Source: Mya arenaria
Lineage: Eukaryota > Mollusca > Bivalvia > Myida > Myidae
Assembly: GCF_026914265.1 (NCBI RefSeq)
Contig: NC_069129.1
Coordinates: 74,718,049 to 74,782,048, forward strand
Length of the DNA: 64,000 nt
Direction of reading: 5' to 3'
The stretch's first letter is position 1. Each line of letters opens with the position of its first letter. The notes beneath the pieces were generated by a model. That model was not told the origin of the DNA. It searched no databases and was given only the letters and a program-made list of their open reading frames with translations. Both the position numbers and the translations under genes were made by a program. Shown here one piece after another: positions 39,265-52,036 of the stretch.

Positions 39265-39720
39265 GTGTGTACGACCCTAGCATGCATGACAGGTGTGAAC
39301 GACCAAGGCATGTACGAAAGGTGTGAACGTAAAAAAGCATGCACGGCAGGTGTTTACGACCAAAGCATGCACGACAGATGTGTATGACCTCGGTGTGTAC
39401 GACATAAGCATGTACGACATGCGTGAACGACCAAGGAATGTTCGACATGTGTGAACGACCAAGAAATGCATGACAAGTGTGAACGACCAATGCATGTACG
39501 AAAGGTGTGAACGTAAAAAAGCATGCACGGCAGGTGTTTACGACCAAAGCATGCACGACAGATGTGTATAACCTCGGTGTGTACGACCTAAGCATGTACG
39601 ACATGCGTGAACGACCAAGGAATGTTCGACATGTGTGAACGACCAAGAAATGCATGACATTTGTGAACTACCCATGTATGTTAGACATGTGTGAACAATC
39701 AAGGCATACACGACAGGTGG
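39265..39720 (+). repeat. 23-bp minisatellite with 184-bp higher-order period
   Basis: About 20 copies of a ~23-bp unit (consensus near GCATGTACGACAGGTGTGAA plus CGA). Variants recur at exactly 184 bp, eight units: CATGTACGAAAGGTGTGAACG starts at 39309 and again at 39493. Frames are open on the minus strand, but each 23-bp step shifts frame, so the apparent 133-residue protein is a repeat product. Confidence 0.9.
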
Positions 39721-39758
39721 GTACTACCACAACCCATATGTATGAGTACTTTCTTAAG

Positions 39759-39852
39759 AGTAAGAGTTGAGTTCATTTGTTTCGAGTAATTGACAAACAA
39801 GGATAGGAATTTAAAAAAGTCATTTATTTACATTAAATGACGTATATCGTTA
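39759..39852 (+). repeat. ~90-bp direct repeat, copy 1
   Basis: From AGTAAGAGTTGAGTTCATTT to GACGTATATCGTTA. Copy 2 lies at 40376-40463 with a few differences. The intervening ~520 bp has no recognised content. Confidence 0.8.
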
Positions 39853-40375
39853 GAGAAAGAAAGATATACATGTACGAAACAAAGTTGGAGGTAAATTAAA
39901 CGCATTCCAATAGAACATATCAAAGAATACAAAATGCATGATGTAAGTCAAAAAGTAAGATGACAGTATAGCAAAAACTATAAAAAAGGGATGACTGATA
40001 GTGTTAAAAACAAAATATGTACAACATGAATAAAAAGAATTATAAAGTAATATGAACACAAACAGGCATGGCTTGTAAGCGAAAAATAAAAGGACTAGAT
40101 TTGGTATAATACCGTGAAAACAAACTGGCCTATTAAGTGGGTGAGGTAGGGTGGGATTAAAGGCTTGTGAAAATACTGCCTAGTCCGGTTTTGCATAAAT
40201 TATCTGCGAAATTATTACGTTTTGAGATCAGCGAGACGAGACGGTTAAATAATACTATCAAAAATGGAAACTCGGTACTTATAATTTACTGAGTGATGAG
40301 TTAGATCCCTTGAAAGTATCATACATAAATTTATTTCTTAGGCAATAAATTGAATTTTATTAGAACTCTCTTCAA
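39853..40375. other. Segment between direct repeats, nothing recognised
   Basis: AT-rich with no supported frame. Being bracketed by ~90-bp direct repeats it could be a deletion-prone or inserted segment, but no terminal motif of a known element was seen. Confidence 0.4.
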
Positions 40376-40463
40376 AGTAAGAGTTTAGTTCATTTGAGTA
40401 ATTGACAAACAAGGATAGGAATTGAAAAATGTAATTTATTTACATTAAATGACGTATATCGTT
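40376..40463 (+). repeat. ~90-bp direct repeat, copy 2, at palindrome edge
   Basis: From AGTAAGAGTTTAGTTCATTT to GACGTATATCGTTA. Its end coincides within a few bases with the outer limit of the left arm of the large inverted duplication. Confidence 0.8.
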
Positions 40464-41500
40464 ACACTTCAAACTGAATTAATTTCGATTCTGATGGAGG
40501 GGCGCAAGTCAAACGATGACGCCCCTAAGTAACGCCCCCTCTTAAGTTGAGCCCTGGACCGTCCCTGATATTTGAGCAAATATCAAGATTTGCTGATTAG
40601 TTCCTGCATTGAGTATCTTTGTTTAATACTCTTAATGATTTGCCCCACTTTTTTTGTCATACACAAAAAAATGCATTTAAAAAAACATCAACGAGTATCT
40701 TATCTGCGATTTTTTACTACTGTTAACAAAATTGATGCTATGCATCGCCCACTTATCTGCCTTGTTAGCATATAGCTAGTCAGTGGACCAATTTGAAATT
40801 ACATTGGTATTTTTCATATATTTCTTTTTAAAATAGCATCATACTGACCTCGGGAATTTTTCGGACATTATAGCAGACTCTATCATAGTTATATATTCAC
40901 CTTTTGTCTCTAATTATTTAATCCGCAGTTGTATTAAAAAGAATTAAGAAAAAATAAACAGTATATACAAGCTTTAAACAAAATTTTACAATGTAAGGAG
41001 AATCTATTGTACAACTTAAAACAGACCGTCATTGTTTATAATCATTAATAATCTGAGTCGAATACATTGTATCACAGAATCTGTACTTTTGGCTAACAGT
41101 CGATAGTTTGAGAATAATTTATTCATATTTGATTATTGGAATTTCTCTTAGCACAATAGTGAATTGGCTTTCTCCAAGTCAAGGCCTCCAACTTAAAAAA
41201 AATACTGTGAAGCGACCCCCGGCAAAAATCTCAACATTGGTAGCATTCATATAAATAAACAATTAACGTTACATATTTAAGCTGAATAACACACAAGTAT
41301 ACAAACAAGGCATGTTATCCATCAGCAACACAAATACAGCCATGCAAGTAGATCATTTACTCACATTACCTCATATTTACTAATGTATGCTGTTACACTT
41401 GTTTCACGCGTTTGTGTTTTAATATACTACTCATATATACTCGTATATATCACATGACGATTACAAATTTTAATGTTCTTCTTTTCTATTTAGATCGAGG
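40464..41500. other. Gene-free distal part of left arm
   Basis: Matches 61310-62345 inverted but holds no frame on either strand. A small unsupported open frame near 40572-40775 has no counterpart that stays open in the other arm. Confidence 0.5.
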
Positions 41501-41509
41501 TGTCTACTG

Positions 41510-42606
41510 CACTTTTCTTCAACCGGCCTCACAAACTTTCCGGTAATTACGATTGATAAAACTAACAATACCATGTTCATATTGTGTTTACTTCCCTATA
41601 CACTCGATAACACCAAGGTGATACCTTATAATTTTGTACATTTTTACTAACAAATTATGATTGTAATCTTTGTTTCTATGACTATGACCTTCGAAATTCC
41701 CTGCTTTTGTCGTTTGGTGAACAGCTAACACTGTACTTGTAATATCTATCACAGAATATTTCATGTTTCGGGAATAAAAACTAACCAGTTATCATAAGCT
41801 CTCCTTCCAATAACAACCTCGGCCATGTCATGCCATGGGAACGATCTAGTCGTAATAAAATAGTCCTCTGCCCAACCATTAAACAATGTGCCCCTATTTT
41901 TGCAATATTTGTTATATTATACCAAGCACCTTCATCGGATGTAACATTTTCAACGTTGGTTATTTTCCCAACCATTAGTGCAGGCTGAGTGAAGTCCAGA
42001 GATGTATTTGTGATGGTCTGGACAAAGCTGTCTGGAAGAGTGTCGGTGAAGAGGATGTCTGCATTGCTATAGGCATATAAGGTGATGTTGTATTTCTCCA
42101 TCACATCTCTGTACATGTATTTCAGAACTGGAACACCTTCAGCAGCTGTGATTAAGACGGGCAAGACATTCCATCCATTTCTAGAACAACCTGCAGCAAC
42201 GTCACTGTCATTATAAATACCACCGGTATCACAAAAGGATTAAGGGACATCCATTTGAACACTGTTATATTATGGACTAGATCTTGTTCAAGATTATAAT
42301 TCCACGTGGTGAATAACGTCATCAATGGTACACTCTCTTTTTTCAAAATCCTTGTTCTATACTTTTGTAATTGTTCTTTATCGAAGTTGCTATGGATTAT
42401 AACTACCTTGGTAGCTGTAGCAATGGTGTGGTCTGTTCTTGCTTTATTCCTCTCCTGGCGAAGAACTCCGAAAGTGCTCCGTGTGAAAAACAAAATATAT
42501 TATGACAAAAATATTTTCGGTCTTCACAGCATGTGTAGTATTTAATAATAGGGAGAGAACTACAAGCTGGATTAAACTCAAGGACATGCCAAAGTGTGTA
42601 CCACAA
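41510..42606 (-). pseudogene. Broken copy of the glycosyltransferase-like gene (left arm)
   Basis: Homologous to the intact frame at 60327-61295. Minus-strand pieces read EFFARRGIKQEQTT..., then HSNFDKEQLQKYRTRILKKE...NPFVIPVVF and, in another frame, PVLITAAEGVPVLKYMYRDVMEKYN...SNADILF. Frame shifts occur at about 42440 (after LLQLPR), 42150-42220 and 41900-41950 (after NITNIAKI), so the gene cannot give the full protein. Against the right copy it also lacks about 130 bp just before EFFARR, the stretch holding the right copy's candidate splice acceptor. Confidence 0.75.
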
Positions 42607-43826
42607 AATGTTTTCCTTTATTTAACATTTCATAAAAGTATTTAGGTGAAGTTTGAACCGAGTTTAGGTAATAGCATGTGTTCTTTTTTGGTCTTCTAAA
42701 CGGCAGATAAAACAATGCTCACATTTTAGTGTTGGGTGCGGAATTCCTCTTTCTAGCCTATTCGCATTCGCGAATAATGTGAGGGTTGTATTTTTTAATG
42801 ATTTTAGGTTGAAATAACCTTTCTAAGTGAATAAAATTAATCTGTTCTTGCTCCCAATGGGGGTGGCAGACAGACAGACAGGCAGACTGTTGGCATAAGG
42901 AGCTATAAAAAGAATGCATTTTGACAACAAAAATAGGAAACAAGCTTGTTAAGGATACAATAGTTATCCATAGTTATATGAAAAGCTACAGAAACAAGCT
43001 CAGTAGAAGAAGGTCTTAACATAAACCTCGTTTAATGGCACAGAGTATACGCCAAAGGCATAAGACACAAAAAAATCACAAATGTGAACACGAAACAACA
43101 TCACACAACTTCACAAACAACACAACACATATACGCTATATAAAACTAGGTGTGTTTTTTAAGGACAGTTATTTTACATTAACGGAGTGAGAATATCAAC
43201 TTTTATACCAAAATGTTTATACGCCTGATACGGTCAGAAAGCAAAAGCAAGCAGTGTATATATAAAAGACGAAAAAATGAAAACAATAACAATACAAGAG
43301 ATAAGCCGTCAACCTAAACAACATTTTCGTACTCAGCAGAGGTAATTTAAGATTAATTATACAACAAGCAAAAATCATAATTGTAATTAAAAAGAAATAA
43401 TTAAACGATTTTACGGTTTAGTCATATTCTCCTCGCCTTATACCAGATATTATTAGATAACTATGAATTATTAGTCCTTAAACACAGCATTTGCCTCGTC
43501 CAATAATACAAAGTCCTCCTCCATAACAGTGCCAATATCTATACCGGTTAGAGGCACCGGGCCAAAGAGTGATATAGATATAAAGCCCGCATTTTAAAGA
43601 ATTTGATTGGCTAATTAGACAGGTTCAAACAATGATAGATTCGCAGCTGGAAATTTGGAAACGGCAGCCATTTTATTTTAAAATCAGTATTAAAACGTTC
43701 GTCGACAGTTTGAGCACAAAACTAATTCATAGTTTTAGCGTATACAGAAAACAACAAAACGATTTAGTGGTATGTAACCGCGTGTAATTTACAAGCGCTT
43801 ATATTCACTCGGATCAATGGGGAAGA
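42607..43826. promoter_or_regulatory. Divergent intergenic region of left arm
   Basis: Lies between the 5' ends of the minus-strand glycosyltransferase-like copy and the plus-strand recombinase copy. It contains a short CAGACAGACAGACAGG tract at about 42868-42886 missing from the right arm. The part near 43655-43800 (GGAAACGGCAGCCATTTTAT) is well conserved with 59350-59410 of the other arm and is a likely promoter of the recombinase gene. That is inference from position and conservation. Confidence 0.35.
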
Positions 43827-46070
43827 ATGTCGTCTGGCGAGGAAATGTTTAAGCTGCTAGCTAATGATTTATTATCCATGGAATACATTAATGAAACCGA
43901 AGAAATTGATTTACTTTAATGTCTGGAAGATTAATATGTGATTGTGCCCCACCCAGTGACGGAATCAAATTCTTCAGAGTACCGTCTTCAGATGAAAACT
44001 GTGACAGATTTATTAAAGGAAATGAAAATAAAAACACACTTTATTAAACCAAAAGTGATTTAAAACTGTTTTATGATTGGATGAACAGCATCAGTGAACA
44101 GTAAAATCCTGGACGATAAACCAACCCCCTGAGTTTTATATCCTTTTGGCCAGGTTTTTTTCTTGGTAAGTCAATTAATCTCTTATTTTATTCTAATTAT
44201 CAAATGTAATGGTGATTCATTTTATTCTGAACATATTTTAAAAGTCTGTAGATAATTCAACGCTAAAGTAAAAACACTCATGTTTATTTGATAGCTAATT
44301 ATAGAGCGAAGTCATTGCCTAGGTAATGCTCGTGATTCATAAAAGCTGTAGTACTGCCTCTTAACATAATGCAAGTGTTTAGCCTAGCTTGCATTCTAGC
44401 TTAGTGTATATGCTAGTCCTGCTATATGACGGCTAGAACGCAGGCTATGTATTCGGTTACAAGACGGCTAGACACTACCTAACATAATGTCTTTAAAATC
44501 AAATAAAATATGTACGGTTTATTTTCAACAATTCGGAAGCATGACGGCACAAAATATGAGCCAGGTACTCTTACAAGCATACAATATTCCATTGATCGTT
44601 ACCTAAAGGAAAAAATAGCCATTAACATTAGGAAAGATGAACTTTTCAAGCATTTCAACCATGTCTTGATTTCAAAGCGAAAACATTTGAAGGCATAGGG
44701 CAAAGGGAATTTAAAATCTAAAGCTGAGCCACTGATTAAAGAAGAATTCCAAAGAGCTTCTTGGCAAAGGTAATGTGATCATACTTAAGTATCAGACGTT
44801 TGGGTACTTGAATTCAGAAAATGATACCTGAGAGAAATAAATTAACAAGGAAATTCTCAAAAAATTGTCATTTATTATTGCCAAAGATTGCTCATTATTA
44901 TTGCCATTGTATTATTGCTCATTATTTGCATTTGTTCTGTTTTGTTTAAAATATAAATATAAATACTTGATACTTGAATCTCACTTACATATATTCAATC
45001 AATTCTTACATATATACAAAATATTACAGGTGATGCATAGATATTACTTCAGACGGTATTGTTGAATAATGATGTTTACTTTTGGACGCGTTGCAGAAAG
45101 GACTATACACACCTTCTTTGGGGATATATAGAGCTGAAAAGGTCAACAGACAATCGAGGTCACTTGGAACTTTCATTTATTTGTTTTTTGTAAATTGATG
45201 GTAATTATTTGTATAACTTGGCATTTGCGATATTTTATATCCATCTCTAAAATATACACAGACTACATAAGTCCAAGAGCTCAGCTCTAGGGTTGATATA
45301 ATTTAGAGATGCTATGAAGGCCGATACAATAGTTGCCATATCATAGACATTTTTAAAATATCAGTATGTGCAATACTTATTCATGACTGACCTATAAATG
45401 GAAAATGCATTTTCTTATTGACTTAAAGATTTGTAATAATGTTATTGTTGAATATTTTCAGAGAGAAGTACACAAACTAGAAATGGATCCAGCCGAAAAT
45501 ATAACAGAAATGGACCCAACCTGTTTGCAACACATGGAGACGAAGTATGTTCAGTAGCCATCTTCTAGGAGTGAACACGTCGAAGACCAACCGATGTTCT
45601 TGATGATAATAGCAGACTGTACCTACAATTAATACACCCTAAACAGACGTTTGGTATACTCATCAGCTTGTTGGAAAATAAACTTGGACAAATAATGAAA
45701 CAAATGGCTAAAAAAGAGAAACCTTGAAGGCCGAAAAGTGAATCACTCCACAAGAAAAACATTTGCCTAAACTCATGTTCCGGCAGGTCGACCACCAACA
45801 TAAATTACCCATCTAGGAAGCTGGAAAGTCCTACAAACAATAAACGCTTTTTCAACCCCTACTTTAGATATCATATCTGATCTAACTAAGCACTGGTTTT
45901 GTTCAACATTCAGGAAACAAGGTTCAATCCATTGAGCATGAACATACATCTGTTTTGGCAGTTGTAACTCCAGTAATGAACACAAGTACCCATACGTGTA
46001 ATACGCTTGATGCAAGCCAAAGTATGTCATCTACGATCTTAAAACAAAACTCAAATCCTTTTGCAGTGCT
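43827..46070 (+). pseudogene. Degenerate Crypton-type tyrosine recombinase gene (left arm)
   Basis: At least four exon-like blocks. Block A is 43827-~44060, starting MSSGEEMFKLLANDLLSM. Block B is ~44506-44768: FSTIRKHDGTKYEPGTLTSI...SIDRYLKEK..., typical of the N-terminal domain of Crypton-derived proteins (DUF3504, as in ZMYM2 and QRICH1), with a donor-like GTAATG after it. Block C is near 45095-45175: HTFFGDI, a decayed WGDI motif. Block D is 45484-46070: MDPAENITEMDP..., then NHSTRKTFA and RPPT-ITHLGSWKVLQTIN. The last two correspond to the recombinase HxxR and GH motif area. Stops interrupt blocks A, C and D. No target duplication was found. Confidence 0.6.
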
Positions 46071-46075
46071 ACATA

Positions 46076-48835
46076 AACATTTTGAAATGACAGTACGGTT
46101 TGATTTAAAACATTCGTGTTCATTTATATTGAAATGGGAAACCATTTAGAAAAAAATAAATGTAAGTTGAAATTCGATAGCATTTGAAATTAATGACTGT
46201 TAATGAACTAGTCTTTGAACAATAGGATCTTTGAATAAATGTATTTCTGCTGTAAAGAATGTGTATGGATATCTGGAGATCTCAAGGTATTACAAAATTG
46301 CTTGTTCTTTTTATAAAGGCGCTGTATGTGAACCCTTCGTTCAACTGAAGTTATGTTTTGTAACTGTACAACATAATATTCACATTATTTAAAATGAATT
46401 ATTCGTTTTAAGTAAAGTGGCGCAAACTGTATATTTTTCAATTCTCAAATGTCTAATGAAAGTGCATAAGTTTGTCGAAATATTGTTTTCTTTCAAGATC
46501 AATCAAGTTATCTCGACATACAACCTAAACGACGTATGTGCTTAAATGCAATTATATTGCGCTAGGAATGTTGGTTAATAGTATGGTTGATCATAATGTT
46601 TAATATCCGAGGTTCGAGGGATGATCCAAATTAAAATACGACTTTCTTGACCGTGCCCATACATTTCCATATACCATTTAACAGTACATTGCAAGTGCAT
46701 GCACAAGGTTCAATTTACACAATATGTTGAGTAGATTTCACATTTCTACCGTACTTGTACTTGTACAATGATAAAATGTATCATTAATTTTGACATATAA
46801 TCAAGATATCACAACTAAAAAAGTTTTATATTGTTTATTTTTATATATCTTTACAGCAATGGAACCATTTGTATGACTTATCTTTCCATATTGAACCGTT
46901 ATTCATGTCTCTGTCATTCTTAACAAAATCTTACTAATCTAAAATATTTTTAAATTTTGAAAATAATGTTTAAATGACATATTAGAATGAAGGTATATTT
47001 TTTTTCAGGTCAGTTGACAAAACAATTTTATCTTTTAATAGTTAGTCAGCATTTATGTGTACTGGCCTATTCGAACGGGTCCTATCATATTTAAGACATG
47101 AGGGTTAAGGACATTGAACCAGCTATCGACGGGGTTGTTCGAGTCCGGACCATAATAGACTATGGGGACGGTACTGGTTTTGTAGGATGTTAATGAAGAA
47201 TGTCGCAGTTACCAACATAGAACCTTAATTTAGATTGTATTTCAAATTTACTTACGTCCCCTTCTTCATAAATAGCTCATTGAATATTATTTTTGGTGTT
47301 CATATACCCGACTTTAAATAAAAACAAATGTATCTTGTAACTTGTATCTTTCACTGTAAATATGTATCTTTCAATACCATTTTTTAAATTACCTTTTAAA
47401 GTTTTATTCGTCAAATTCAAATATGCAGTTTCTGTTTTTTGTTTTAATAGTCCAGCTTCTGTTTTGCAATAAACCACAAATACAAAACTTTGGTAGGAAA
47501 TCACATTAACTGATAATAGATAATACCTTTTTCGGACTTTCATGGTGATTGCAAGCAAAGAAAGCAATTCAAAGTATATTAACTCGACAAGAAAAGCATT
47601 TAAGGTGAATATGGCATTTAATAAAATTATAATGTAGTATATAATAATGTATTGATTTGATAATGAGGCTCCCCACCCCAGAAAAAAAATAAAGAGTAAT
47701 AATAAAAAAATAATTAAAAAAAATATCCAATTTCCTGCCATAAAAGAAGCATAGTATTAGAGCAAATAAACTGTTATTTTCAAACGGGTTTTAACGATGT
47801 TTTTGAAATAACCCATGAACGGCTTGATTCCTGTTGTTTGCCTGCCAAACGTTTTGCCGTGCTCGTTGGTACACTGGTTTTAAATAGAAAGCCACTATAA
47901 GCTAACAAATATTATGGAATTGAAACTGACTGTTAGACGTAAGGCTATAATAAACAAATGTTATATATTACTTTTTCATTGTGCATGTACAAAATACGGT
48001 AATAAAAATGTTCAGAAAAAGCATAAACAAATGTTGTGCATACTATTTTTCAGGTATCAATTCCCTTTTTCCCTTTTCGGCATTCCAAGTTAAAAGAAAG
48101 ATTCCCCGTTTTTTCATACTTATAGCTATGTAATCTTTATGAACTAGAATAACAGGTTGGGCTTGAACGAACTTTTTGTTGGATTGATTATGTCTATGCA
48201 CTTACTTCAATATATGTTGCTGACTGCAGCACAAATGTAAATAGCCTTTTCAAATATTACATGTAAGTATTGGAAACGCACTAAAATAATAATTACTATT
48301 TTAGAGTAAGAATACCATACATAAGATTTCTTTGATTTAACCAAATGATTAATCAAATTAAAAGGTAGAAATATATGTATAATGACATAAACTAAATCAT
48401 CTAAATTGATATACTTATCTATATGACTCACACGCATCAAGAAATAATTGTTTTTCAATATAAAGGTTATTATCTTGATTATTTTCTTCTTAACAGTAAA
48501 CGAACATTACACAAGTACAAGTGTTTGGAAAGCCTTTAACTTATCTACAAGATGGACTTGAGAATGACATGTCTGCTATCACGAAACATATCGTCACTAT
48601 GAGTTTTTTTCTTCAATGAATGTAAAATAAGGTTTATAAATTGTTCTGTTTATACGCTTTATATCCATTTGATGTTAAAATTATTGTCTGCTCTTTTGAC
48701 TATTCAACACTCACTTAATACATATATTTCTAATTATAATAGTTCAGGAAAAGAGCATTGTTAAACTCTGTTTTCATCTTATTTTAGTGCAATTCCAACA
48801 TATATCTTTTAAATTTTAATTAATTAAAATGTCGA
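46076..48835. other. Gene-free AT-rich spacer
   Basis: No supported gene, RNA or repeat. The longest minus-strand frame (47277-47741) is rich in F, I, L and Y codons expected from AT-rich DNA and has no recognisable domain. Confidence 0.5.
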
Positions 48836-50325
48836 TGGCCTCGACCCCTCCTTAATTAACTTTGCCATTGTCTTCAAAAAAGGTGAAAAATTCAAGACTA
48901 GCAATTATCGTCCGGTATCCTTGACTTGTATTGCATGATCGTGGTCAGTAACACTATTGACCATTTAGATACCCATATTGATGGACAATCAACATTGCTT
49001 TCGCTCACAGTTGGTAGTGTTCCTGGATGAACTTACTATGTCACCTAAGCGGAGCCAAGTTGACGTTGCCATTATGGATTTTAGCAAAGCCTTTGATGCG
49101 GTTGACCATAGAAGACTCCTGCATAAACTTGATTTCTATGGGATCAGAGGGACAACACGGACATGGATTAAGGCATTCTCGGCAATAAAACTCAGAGAAT
49201 TGTTGTAGACGGGGCAATTTCATCAGAAGCTACAGTAGATTCAGGAGTTCCACAAGGGTCGGTTTAAGGCCCTCTTCTTTTTCTTCTTTTTTATCAACGA
49301 CCTCCTATCAAGTGTCTGTTCAAGTGTACGGCTCTTTGCTGATGATTGTGTTGTATATCGAGAAATTCGCTCATCCAGAGATACTCACATATAACAGGAA
49401 GACCTGAACAGCCTGGCAAAGTGGGAGAAGAGGAGGAAGATGTCCTTCAATGTAGACAAATGCCATATCATGCATTTCTACAAGTCTCGGAAAATAGTCG
49501 TGACCGACTACACAACGAGTCCAACAGGCCACATACCTCGGACTCGAGCTTTCGTCAAATATCTCTTGGACACCCCCTATTACCAAGATAAGAAGTTAAG
49601 CCAGCCAAAGCCTTGGTGTCTTGAAAAGAAATTTAAACTCTGCAAAACCTGAAACAAAAGCAGAAGCATACAAATCCATTGCCAGATACTCTTTGGAATA
49701 CAGTTCAACCGTTTGGAATCCATTCCAGGTCACTAGTATTCAAAAACTAGAACAGGTTCAAAGAAGAGCAGCAATATTTGTTACAAACAACTACGCCAAA
49801 TTTTCTGGAACTGTAACAGACATTGAACCAACTGAAATGGGAAACACTTGAAAGAAGAAGACAGACTAGCCGTCTTAGACTCTTTTATAAAATTCATTAT
49901 GGATTTGTCGACATTACAGCCTCTCAATACATGACGCCATATCAACGAAATTCTCGACATTTTCATCATTTGGCATATCAGATACCACACTCATCAACAG
50001 ACTACACCAAATACTAAATCTTTCCTCGCACTATTGTCGAGTGGAATTCACTACCGGTACATGTAGACAGTGTTGACACTACATATATATATTTATCTTT
50101 AAACAGCACTAACATTCTTATTCATTTCATTATATACATACTAGGGTTGCATATGTAGTTGTTGCATTTCAGGCTAATTTAGGTTTTGCACTATTTTTTA
50201 TCACATGTCAAGCCCACCTGGGTGGATTGAGTAGCTTGGGTGACTTGGCATTCTTACTCTTTTTTTTTAACACGCATGGCCATAATAGTCATATTTGACG
50301 GTTAGCCATTAACGAGGAAGAAGAA
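48836..50325 (+). mobile_element. LINE (non-LTR retrotransposon) reverse transcriptase fragment
   Basis: Plus-strand pieces in order: VFKKGEKFKTSNYRPVSLT (near 48870-48930), QVDVAIMDFSKAFDAVDHRR (near 49048-49110), RLFADDCVVYREIR (49330-49372, the FADD active-site block), MSFNVDKCHIMHF, and a C-terminal RTIVEWNSLP (near 50025-50055). These are typical of CR1/jockey-like LINEs. Stops and frame shifts occur throughout, and the 5' part with the endonuclease is missing. The 3' untranslated tail ends with GTTAGCCATTAACGAGG and a GAAGAA run at about 50325. Confidence 0.85.
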
Positions 50326-50759
50326 ATGTGGCAAAAATAACAAAAACGTCGAACTATTGAAGATAATTGAATATTTATCGCATCTTTAACAGATCCAATA
50401 TGTATAGTTAGTTAAACTACACAAATGGTAGGTAAAATCAAACGATTCGAAGACGAAACAAGAAAAGTCGTAAAAGGGTCGTAAAATGTGGAAATATATC
50501 ACAAACAAGCCGAAAAAATAAAACAAAATTGTATGTCTTTTGTATCCAGATCGGGTTTCAATTCGACACGTGTGTGGAATAATGGCGCATCGTGTAAAAA
50601 CAATTATGCCCGATGGCTAATTAAGAAAATAACTTAATACAGGACTAAAAATTCAATTGTGTTTAATAAGTTAAATTGGCATACATGGTGTGGAGAACCA
50701 AAAGTGTGATAACAAAACAAAAGAGGCCTTGATGGTTGGTTAAACAAGTTGAAAAATGT
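50326..50759. other. Gene-free stretch
   Basis: AT-rich, no frame or repeat supported. Confidence 0.5.
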
Positions 50760-51492
50760 CTCATAAAATTCCTTGATCTTCTATCTCCAATCATGAAAGA
50801 CCTCTCCGGGGTCTCCTTTACCAAATCATGAAAGCTTTTCCTGTGGTCTCCTATATGAACTCATTAGATCTTTCCCCGGGGTCTCCTTTCCCCAATCATG
50901 AAAGCTTTCACCATCATCTTCTATCCCCATTTATAAAAGCATTCTCCGGGGTCCTCTATCCTCAAATATGAAAGCCTTCCCCGGGGTCTCCTATCCCAAA
51001 TTATGAAAGCTTTCCCCTGGGTCTCAAATCCCCAATTATGAAAGCCTTTTACCAGTGTCTCCTATCCCCGATTATGAAAGCCTTCCCTGGGTCTTCTATA
51101 CGAAATCACAAGAGCTTTCCCCGGCGTCTCCTTTTCCCAATCTCGAAAGCTTTCACCATCATCTTCTTTCCCCATCTATATAAGCATTCCTCGGGGTCTT
51201 TTATCCTCAATTATGAAAGCCTTCCCCGGGGTCTCCTATCCCCAATTATGAAAGCCTTCCTCGGGGCCTCATATTCCCAATTATGAAAGCCTTCCCCGTG
51301 ATCTCCTATCCCCGATTATGAAAGCTTTCCCCGGGGTCTCCTATCCTCATTTATGAAAGTTTTCCTCATGATCTCCTATCTCCAATTATGAAAGCTTACC
51401 CCATTCTTACGTACACCCAATTAAGAAAGCCCGACTGCAGAATATTATTTCCTCATTTATGAAAGCTTTTCCAATGATCTCCAATCCTAAAT
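50760..51492 (+). repeat. 35-bp minisatellite with 245-bp higher-order period
   Basis: About 21 copies of a 35-bp unit containing ATGAAAGCCTTCCCCGGGG and TCTCCTATCCCCAAT. A distinctive variant (CCATCATCTTCT...CCCCAT) occurs at 50911 and again at 51156, exactly seven units apart. The array is GC-richer than its surroundings and decays after 51400. Confidence 0.9.
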
Positions 51493-51896
51493 GGTATCTC
51501 ATTAACGGTTGGTGATTTATATCAGAAGCTCTTAATCATTGCATATCCCTGCATGATCGTAATTTCTGAAACAAAATTTCCATTCGTAGTTGTCAGTTTT
51601 ATCTATATCGCATGTTTAATGCATGATCTAAGAGCATGTCTCTAGAATGTCGGCATGAGATTAGAATATGATAGGAAGTGGTAACCCTATTTAAAGCCTT
51701 TTTATGTACTTTTGTATTTATATGAATGCATTTGATGGCAAATAAAGCTATATTATTGTCTGTTACACAAAATCAGTAATATAATTTCAGGACATACCTA
51801 GAATGTTGGCATGCAAATTAAAAATACCTATATCTACAAGAAAGCATTTGATTACATGAATATTTCATATATCATCTTTATCACTTGCTCATTCAG
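51493..51896. other. Gene-free stretch
   Basis: AT-rich. The motif TTGATGGCAAATAAAGCTATAT near 51732 resembles a polyadenylation context (AATAAA) but no gene ends there. A weak echo of the phrase '...AGAATGTCGGCATGAGATTAGAATATG' occurs at 51645 and 51800, suggesting an old local duplication. Confidence 0.4.
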
Positions 51897-52036
51897 GAAC
51901 AGACTTCAAGAATGTCCGCTTGCAAGTAACAATAAGGCGAGTAGTTCTTCTCTTTCTGGTGTGTCTCTCCGTCTACATCTACCTCTACATCAACACATTT
52001 GATGGCATGAAGTCGTCTGCTGTGTATGGACTTCAG
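51897..52036 (+). CDS. Candidate internal exon encoding a membrane anchor
   Basis: 140 bp between a good acceptor (TCACTTGCTCATTCAG) and a donor (GACTTCAG then GTATCT). The open frame reads KNVRLQVTIRR followed by VVLLFLVCLSVYIYLYI, a basic stretch followed by a single hydrophobic helix as in type II Golgi enzymes. The exon starts with two bases of a split codon and ends in phase 0. The next downstream plus-strand catalytic frame, 60327-61295, has a phase-0 acceptor, so the two could be joined. No start exon was found, so this is tentative. Confidence 0.3.

Larger units (their letters stand above)
40464..46075. repeat. Left arm of ~5.5-kb inverted duplication
   Basis: Its sequence read in reverse complement matches 57085-62345 over almost its whole length. 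Anchors: GATATTTGAGCAAATATC at 40566 against the same near 62228; the glycosyltransferase-like frames; MSSGEEMF exon starts at 43827 and 59257; GCTGCAAAAGGATTTGAG near 57085 against the complement near 46055. Arms differ by many substitutions and by indels of tens to ~140 bp, so the duplication is not recent. Confidence 0.85.

Noticed and set aside
39254-39655. 133-residue histidine/cysteine-rich protein
   Set aside because: Entirely inside the 23-bp minisatellite, where every unit shifts the frame.
46600-47180. tRNA-like GTTCGAGxxxG boxes near 46612 and 47130
   Set aside because: No matching A box or cloverleaf arms at the right distance.
47277-47741. 154-residue membrane-like protein on minus
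   Set aside because: Composition follows AT-rich DNA (F, I, L, Y, K, N). No motif, no splice or promoter signals, and no homology recognised.
51038-51286. 82-residue open frame
   Set aside because: Inside the 35-bp minisatellite; the repeat explains the frame.
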